This document shows, in pieces, positions 6,424 through 10,699 of a stretch of 10,699 nucleotides of DNA. A model generated the notes under the pieces. It ran no database searches. It worked only from the letters and a program-made list of their open reading frames with translations, and had not been told where the DNA came from. The stretch comes from an uncultured Collinsella sp. (GTDB lineage: Bacteria; Actinomycetota; Coriobacteriia; Coriobacteriales; Coriobacteriaceae), in the NCBI GenBank assembly GCA_902496005.1, contig CABUZI010000053.1, positions 1-10,699 on the forward strand, given 5' to 3'. The position numbers and the translations under genes are program-made. How positions within the stretch are numbered: position 1 is the first letter of the stretch; each line of letters starts with the position of its first letter.

Positions 6424-8064
6424 ATGATCGAAATCACCCAAGTCAACGCTTCGCTCGATGAAGCCGGCGATGAAAATGCCTGCCTCATTGTTGGCAAGCG
6501 AGTCGCCAAGCGCGTCCTACGTTGCAAGGACTCCGAGATCAAGTCCATCGAGCTCCACCGCAAGTCAATCGACGCTCGCAAAAAACGAGACGTCCATTTT
6601 ATCCTGAGTTTTCGTGTTGAGCTGACTAGTCCCCACCTCGAGCGAGAAGCGGTCGACAGCGTCGCCGAGCGTGACCGCTCGCGCGTACGCGCGATAGAGG
6701 ACGATGGGCCCTCATTCCCCTCCCCCGTCTCCGACGCACCTCAAGAACGCCCTGTCGTTGTCGGCGCCGGATGCGCTGGCCTTTTCGCTGCACTCACCCT
6801 TGCCGAAGCGGGTCTTAAGCCCTTGCTCATCGAGCGCGGCGACCCAGCATTTCGCCGCTCGCATGCGATCGATCTCTTTCTAAAGGAGCGCATCCTCGAC
6901 CCCGAGAGCAATATCCAGTTTGGCTTGGGCGGTGCGGGTACTTTCTCGGATGGCAAGCTCAATACGGGAACCAAAAATCCCGCCCATCGCCTTATCCTGG
7001 ACACCTTCGTCGAAGCGGGCGCACCCCGAGACATTCTGTGGGATGCCAAGCCGCATATTGGTTCCGACATCCTTCCCACGGTTGTCACCAATATTTCCCA
7101 GCGCATCGAACGGCTCGGAGGTGTCGTTCGCTATCGAACAAAGCTCGTTGACATTCGCGCCGACGCGTCCGGCGCCATCACCGGCGTCGATGTCCAGGCG
7201 TCTCAACATGCCGCGACTGAGCAAATCGCCACGAAGCACCTTATCCTTGCCTGCGGCCATTCCGCCCGCGACGTATTCGAGCTCCTCAAGGACCATGGCG
7301 TAGCCCTCGCGCAAAAAACCTTTGCCATGGGCGTACGCATCGAGCACCTGCAGCTCGATATCGATCGAGCCCAATATGGCCCTTCGGCGGGGCATCCTGC
7401 CCTCGGAGCAGCCCCCTACAAGCTCGTCGCCCATCTTCCCAACGAGCGCAGCGTGTTCTCGTTTTGCATGTGCCCCGGCGGGCAGGTTGTCGCCGCCTCT
7501 TCCGAGCCGGGCCACCTGTGCGTCAACGGGGCCAGCCTCAATGCCCGTAACGGACGCAATGCAAATGCCGCCCTGCTCGTTAACGTCACGCCCGACGACC
7601 TTCCCACCGACGATCCGCTCGCAGGCGTTGAACTCCAGCGCACCTGTGAGCAGGCCGCCTATCGCCTAGGCGGCTCTAACTGGAATGCACCGGCACAGCT
7701 CGTCGGCGATTTCCTTGCAAAACGTCCCAGCGCGGCATGTGGAAAAATTAAACCCACTTATCCGCTCGGTGTGACTTGGACGGCAATTGACGAGGCCCTG
7801 CCGCAGCATATCGTCGAGTCGCTTCGCCTGGGAATTCCCCTGCTCGGGAAAAAGCTACGGGGCTACGACCGCCCCGATGCCGTGCTTACCGGCGTGGAGA
7901 CACGTTCGAGCTCCCCGGTCACCGTCACCCGAGATCGCGCGTGTCATGCCGTGGCGACCCCAGGCCTCTACCCTTGTGGCGAAGGAGCAGGATATGCCGG
8001 CGGCATCATGAGCGCCGCCACCGATGGCATCCGGTGCGCCGAGGCCCTAATCGCCGACCTCTAG
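6424..8064 (+). CDS. FAD-dependent dehydrogenase, COG2509 family
   Basis: This is a cytoplasmic flavoprotein of a widespread but uncharacterised family of NAD(P)/FAD-dependent oxidoreductases; its substrate is unknown. The 546-residue protein has an N-terminal domain (about 1-70) with the family's KSIDARKK pattern at 47-54. A variable, acidic and proline-bearing linker leads to the FAD motif VGAGCAG at 113-119 and FGLGGAGTFSDGKL at 166-179. Later come CPGGQVVAASSEPG, NARNGRNANAALLVNV, and the closing FAD motif GEGAGYAGGIMSAATDG at 519-535. The length is normal for the family. The ATG at 6424 follows AAGGAG by six bases. An in-frame GTG at 6301 would overlap the previous gene and lacks support. 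It has its own -10 box and ends before a strong terminator, so it is probably a single-gene unit with some read-through from upstream. Family assignment is solid; function is not known. Confidence 0.92.
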   Translation: MIEITQVNASLDEAGDENACLIVGKRVAKRVLRCKDSEIKSIELHRKSIDARKKRDVHFILSFRVELTSPHLEREAVDSVAERDRSRVRAIEDDGPSFPSPVSDAPQERPVVVGAGCAGLFAALTLAEAGLKPLLIERGDPAFRRSHAIDLFLKERILDPESNIQFGLGGAGTFSDGKLNTGTKNPAHRLILDTFVEAGAPRDILWDAKPHIGSDILPTVVTNISQRIERLGGVVRYRTKLVDIRADASGAITGVDVQASQHAATEQIATKHLILACGHSARDVFELLKDHGVALAQKTFAMGVRIEHLQLDIDRAQYGPSAGHPALGAAPYKLVAHLPNERSVFSFCMCPGGQVVAASSEPGHLCVNGASLNARNGRNANAALLVNVTPDDLPTDDPLAGVELQRTCEQAAYRLGGSNWNAPAQLVGDFLAKRPSAACGKIKPTYPLGVTWTAIDEALPQHIVESLRLGIPLLGKKLRGYDRPDAVLTGVETRSSSPVTVTRDRACHAVATPGLYPCGEGAGYAGGIMSAATDGIRCAEALIADL

Positions 8065-8076
8065 CGTGCTAAAGAC

Positions 8077-8112
8077 ACAGGCCCCAAGCTCAACGAGAAG
8101 CTCGGGGCCTGT
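8077..8112. terminator. Bidirectional terminator between convergent genes
   Basis: The arms ACAGGCCCC (8077-8085) and GGGGCCTGT (8104-8112) pair over nine bases. After one mismatch, AGCT (8087-8090) pairs with AGCT (8099-8102) around an eight-base loop. On the plus strand the tail contains ATTTCTT; on the minus strand it reads GTCTTTAG. It starts 13 bases after the COG2509 stop and ends three bases from the uvrB stop, so it can serve both convergent genes. Confidence 0.85.
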
Positions 8113-8115
8113 ACC

Positions 8116-10356
8116 CTATTTCTTAAATCGCGCGCCCTGGCGTTTTCTGCCCGAAGCGAACGTAGAACCCTTACGGGCCTGCAAACGTAGGCGCTCAATC
8201 GTTTCGTCCTCAGATGCGCCCTCGAGCATCGCCCGAATCTGAACGACGGCATCGCGCAGACGTGCCGCCTCCTCAAAGTCCATGGCGGCGGAAGCATTAC
8301 GCATGTCTTCCTCCATGGTCTCGACAATCCGCACGAGCTCGTCATGCGGTAGCCCTTCCAGTTGCTCGGCAAGCGTCTGCTCGGGTGCCGCCGTCTCCGG
8401 CGCGGCGCCCTCGCCGTTTTCATCGGGCGTGTAGAACGCACCATGGCCCAGAGAGTCGCCCTTCGAGCGTCCCTTCGAGCCCACAGTCTTTTCGGCCTCG
8501 GCAATAAAGCTCGAAATGTCGTTAATGGCCTTGCGGACCGTCTTGGGCACAATGCCATGCTCTTCGTTATATGCCATCTGAATCTCGCGACGGCGTTGCG
8601 TCTCCTCGATGGCTTCTTTCATCGAATCGGTCACAACGTCTGCATACATGATAACCTCGCCGTCGGCATTACGGGCCGCACGACCAATCGTCTGAATCAA
8701 CGAACGGCGGTTGCGCAAGAAGCCTTCCTTGTCAGCGTCGAGAATTGCCACCAGCGAGACCTCAGGAAGGTCTAGACCCTCACGGAGCAGGTTGATGCCA
8801 ACGAGAACATCAATCTTTCCCTCGCGCAGCGTTCGCAGGATCTCGGCACGGTCCATCGTCGCTGTATCGGAGTGCATGTAGTTGACCTTAATGCCGGCAT
8901 CAAGCAGGTGGTCGGTCAGGTCCTCGGCCATGCGCTTGGTGAGCGTGGTCACCAGCACGCGCTCTTTGCGGGCAACGCGCTCGCGAATCTCATCCTCAAG
9001 ATCGTCAATCTGCCCACGAACCGGACGCACATCGATCTTGGGGTCGAGCAGGCCGGTCGGACGAATAATCTGTTCAACATCGTTTTGACTCACGCGCAAC
9101 TCATAGTCGCCCGGCGTGGCCGAGACGTAGATGAACTGCGGAATCCTTGCCTCAAACTCATCGAAGCGAAGCGGACGGTTGTCGAGCGCCGAGGGCAGGC
9201 GAAAACCATGCTCCACCAGGGTCACCTTACGCGAACGGTCACCTTCGTGCATGCCGCGAATCTGCGGCACCGTCACATGGCTCTCGTCGATGATGCAAAG
9301 CATGTCCTTGGGAAAGTAGTCGATCAAGGTAAACGGCGGCTCACCCGGCTTACGTCCATCCAGATGGCGCGAGTAGTTCTCGATGCCGTTGCAAAAGCCC
9401 ATCGTCTCGAGCATCTCGAGGTCATAATCGGTCCGCTGCTGCAGACGTTGAGCCTCGAGCAACTTGTCGGTCGCCTTGAGCTCCGCCACGCGCTTCTCGC
9501 ACTCTTCGCTGATCGATTTCAGGGCCGCCTTGACCTTAGGTTTCTCGGTCACGTAGTGCGAAGCCGGCCACACGGGAATCGCTTCGTACTCACGCAGCAT
9601 CTCACCGGTGACCTCATCGATCTCGGCAATCAGTTCGACCTCGTCGCCAAAGAACTCAAAGCGCAACGGATGCTCAGCATAGGGCGGATACACGTCGACG
9701 ACATCACCGCGCACGCGGAAGGTACCGCGCGCCAAATCATAGTCATTGCGGTCGTATTGAATGTCGATGAGCGCATGGATAAAGTCATCGCGCTCGAGCG
9801 GCACCTTTTTGTCGACGTTTGGAGCCAGACCCGCATAGTCCTCAGGAGAGCCAATGCCATAGATACACGAGACCGATGCGACAACGATCACATCGCGTCG
9901 AGAGAGCAGCGATGCGGTCGCCTGATGTCGCAGCATCTCAACCTCTTCGTTAATCGAGGAGTCTTTCTCGATATATGTATCGCTTTGCGGCACATACGCC
10001 TCGGGCTGATAGTAGTCGTAGTACGAGACGAAGTAGACCACAGCGTTGTTGGGAAAGAACTCTTTGAGCTCGCTCGCAAGCTGAGCGGCGAGCGTTTTAT
10101 TCGGAGCCATGACCAGCGTCGGCTTTCCCAGGGCCTCAATAGTCTTTGCCATCGTGAAGGTCTTGCCCGAACCAGTCACGCCCAGCAAAACCTGATAGCG
10201 GTCTCCGTCCCTCACGCCCTGCACAAGCGACTCAATGGCCTTAGGCTGGGAACCGGCAGGCTCATAGGGAGAGACGACTTCAAACGGCACCTCAGCGCCT
10301 TCAACGCCAAAGCGCTTAAGTTCACCACCAACGCGTTCTACTTCAAAATCCGCCAT
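8116..10356 (-). CDS. uvrB: Excinuclease ABC subunit B
   Basis: UvrB is the helicase-like subunit that UvrA loads onto damaged DNA; it verifies the lesion and recruits UvrC. The 746-residue protein shows Walker A GVTGSGKT at 59-66, the damage-probing beta-hairpin region from YYDYYQPEAYVPQSDTYIEK, the DESH box with D357, and helicase motifs such as GINLLREGLDLPEVSLV and QTIGRAARN. A variable linker (about 626-671) and a C-terminal UVR domain (about 672-711, FEEAARLRD core) follow. It is longer than the 673-residue E. coli protein, by about 20 N-terminal residues, the linker and a basic tail after UVR. I chose the ATG at 10356 because AGGAG lies five bases before it. An ATG at 10377 in the same frame lies at or before the predicted transcription start. 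The gene is complete. Its neighbour upstream is a lytic transglycosylase gene 51 bases away. Confidence 0.98.
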   Translation of the reverse strand: MADFEVERVGGELKRFGVEGAEVPFEVVSPYEPAGSQPKAIESLVQGVRDGDRYQVLLGVTGSGKTFTMAKTIEALGKPTLVMAPNKTLAAQLASELKEFFPNNAVVYFVSYYDYYQPEAYVPQSDTYIEKDSSINEEVEMLRHQATASLLSRRDVIVVASVSCIYGIGSPEDYAGLAPNVDKKVPLERDDFIHALIDIQYDRNDYDLARGTFRVRGDVVDVYPPYAEHPLRFEFFGDEVELIAEIDEVTGEMLREYEAIPVWPASHYVTEKPKVKAALKSISEECEKRVAELKATDKLLEAQRLQQRTDYDLEMLETMGFCNGIENYSRHLDGRKPGEPPFTLIDYFPKDMLCIIDESHVTVPQIRGMHEGDRSRKVTLVEHGFRLPSALDNRPLRFDEFEARIPQFIYVSATPGDYELRVSQNDVEQIIRPTGLLDPKIDVRPVRGQIDDLEDEIRERVARKERVLVTTLTKRMAEDLTDHLLDAGIKVNYMHSDTATMDRAEILRTLREGKIDVLVGINLLREGLDLPEVSLVAILDADKEGFLRNRRSLIQTIGRAARNADGEVIMYADVVTDSMKEAIEETQRRREIQMAYNEEHGIVPKTVRKAINDISSFIAEAEKTVGSKGRSKGDSLGHGAFYTPDENGEGAAPETAAPEQTLAEQLEGLPHDELVRIVETMEEDMRNASAAMDFEEAARLRDAVVQIRAMLEGASEDETIERLRLQARKGSTFASGRKRQGARFKK

Positions 10357-10381
10357 GGATACTCCTAACTCATACATCTGC

Positions 10382-10387
10382 AGTATA
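10382..10387 (-). promoter_or_regulatory. Candidate -10 box of uvrB
   Basis: On the minus strand this reads TATACT, five of six matches to TATAAT. The best-spaced -35 (TAGGAC, 10410-10405) is weak and overlaps the stop codon of the upstream gene. A start near 10375 would give a short leader holding the AGGAG and favours translation from 10356. No full LexA box is seen here, only a CGAAC half-site at 10413-10417. Confidence 0.4.
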
Positions 10388-10407
10388 CGCAGGCGGCAGG
10401 CATAGTC

Positions 10408-10699
10408 CTATACGAACCGGTCGGGATAGAGGGTCTTATAGCGAACCCAGGCATTATTGACACGAATCAGATACGCCTGCGTCTCGGGAAAGGTAATTGC
10501 ATTATGAAGCGACGTACTCTGCTGCGCCCATCCGTCGACATTGCCCATACCGGCGTTATAGGCGGCAATGGCACTGTCAGTCGACCCGTTAAAATACGCT
10601 AGAAGATACGAGAGATACGCACAGCCAAACTCGATATTCGTAGCCGGATCGTTAAGGTTGTCGGCCGAATACTCGCCACCGTCGACAAGGCCCTTGGCA
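10408..10699 (-). CDS. Lytic transglycosylase (SLT domain), C-terminal 96 residues
   Basis: Lytic transglycosylases cut the glycan strands of peptidoglycan outside the cytoplasmic membrane, leaving 1,6-anhydro ends. Only the 3' end is in the window; the 5' part, including the catalytic Glu and any signal peptide, lies to the right. The visible stretch reads in one frame to a TAG at 10410-10408. It contains the Slt-family hallmarks NLNDPATNIEFGCAYLSYLL and AIAAYNAGMGNVDGW, then a conserved-type tail with PETQAYLIRVNNAW. This is the C-terminal half of a goose-lysozyme-like SLT domain, and the protein ends soon after it, as in small soluble transglycosylases. It is 51 bases upstream of uvrB on the same strand and may share its transcript. 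The family call is strong; the subfamily is open. Confidence 0.88.
   Translation of the reverse strand, partial: AKGLVDGGEYSADNLNDPATNIEFGCAYLSYLLAYFNGSTDSAIAAYNAGMGNVDGWAQQSTSLHNAITFPETQAYLIRVNNAWVRYKTLYPDRFV

Noticed and set aside
8872..10368. Long plus-strand open frame of 498 codons opposite uvrB
   Set aside because: It is the antisense shadow of a certain gene. GC-rich codon use makes TTA, CTA and TCA codons rare, which leaves the opposite strand free of stops. The translation has no recognisable domain.
10408..10425. Possible LexA box upstream of uvrB
   Set aside because: Only a CGAAC half-site is present; the bases where GTTCG should lie do not match.

Overview
The window looks like chromosomal core DNA from a high-GC, Gram-positive-type actinobacterium. 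The closest match I can suggest is the gut class Coriobacteriia, probably Collinsella or a relative. This rests on the overall GC richness, the mix of GC-rich codons with strong AGGAG ribosome binding sites, and the gene set: a long LtaS/OpgB-type enzyme, an Mrp/NBP35 ATPase and two gut-anaerobe-type flavoproteins. It is an inference from sequence feel, not from a database search. I see no rRNA, tRNA, CRISPR array, transposase or insertion sequence, and no gene-free stretch longer than about 200 bases.

Layout. The left edge (1-1748, minus) holds the N-terminal 582 codons of uvrA. A 193-base divergent intergenic region follows, with a LexA-box-like palindrome at 1810-1823. A block of four plus-strand genes spans 1942-8064: an eight-helix membrane phosphoglycerol transferase of the LTA synthase/sulfatase fold; an Mrp/NBP35-type Fe-S carrier ATPase; an HI0933/YhiN/BaiN-family flavoprotein that starts on the base after the Mrp stop; and a COG2509-type FAD-dependent dehydrogenase with its own perfect -10 box and a hairpin leader. 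A strong bidirectional terminator (8077-8112) separates this block from uvrB (8116-10356, minus). At the right edge is the 3' end of a lytic transglycosylase gene (10408-10699, minus).

How they fit together. On the minus strand the order is lytic transglycosylase, uvrB, then uvrA 6.4 kb further on. That is the uvrB-uvrA order of many Gram-positive operons, here interrupted by an opposite-strand block. UvrA and UvrB form the damage-recognition part of nucleotide excision repair. The lytic transglycosylase and the phosphoglycerol transferase act on the cell envelope. Mrp and the two flavoproteins suggest Fe-S and redox housekeeping, but their substrates cannot be read from sequence.

I found no clearly new biological system. 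The points most worth a second look are the split uvrB/uvrA pair, the LexA-like box in the uvrA divergent region, the promoter-hairpin-RBS leader of the COG2509 gene, and the remodelled FAD-side loops of the HI0933-family protein.
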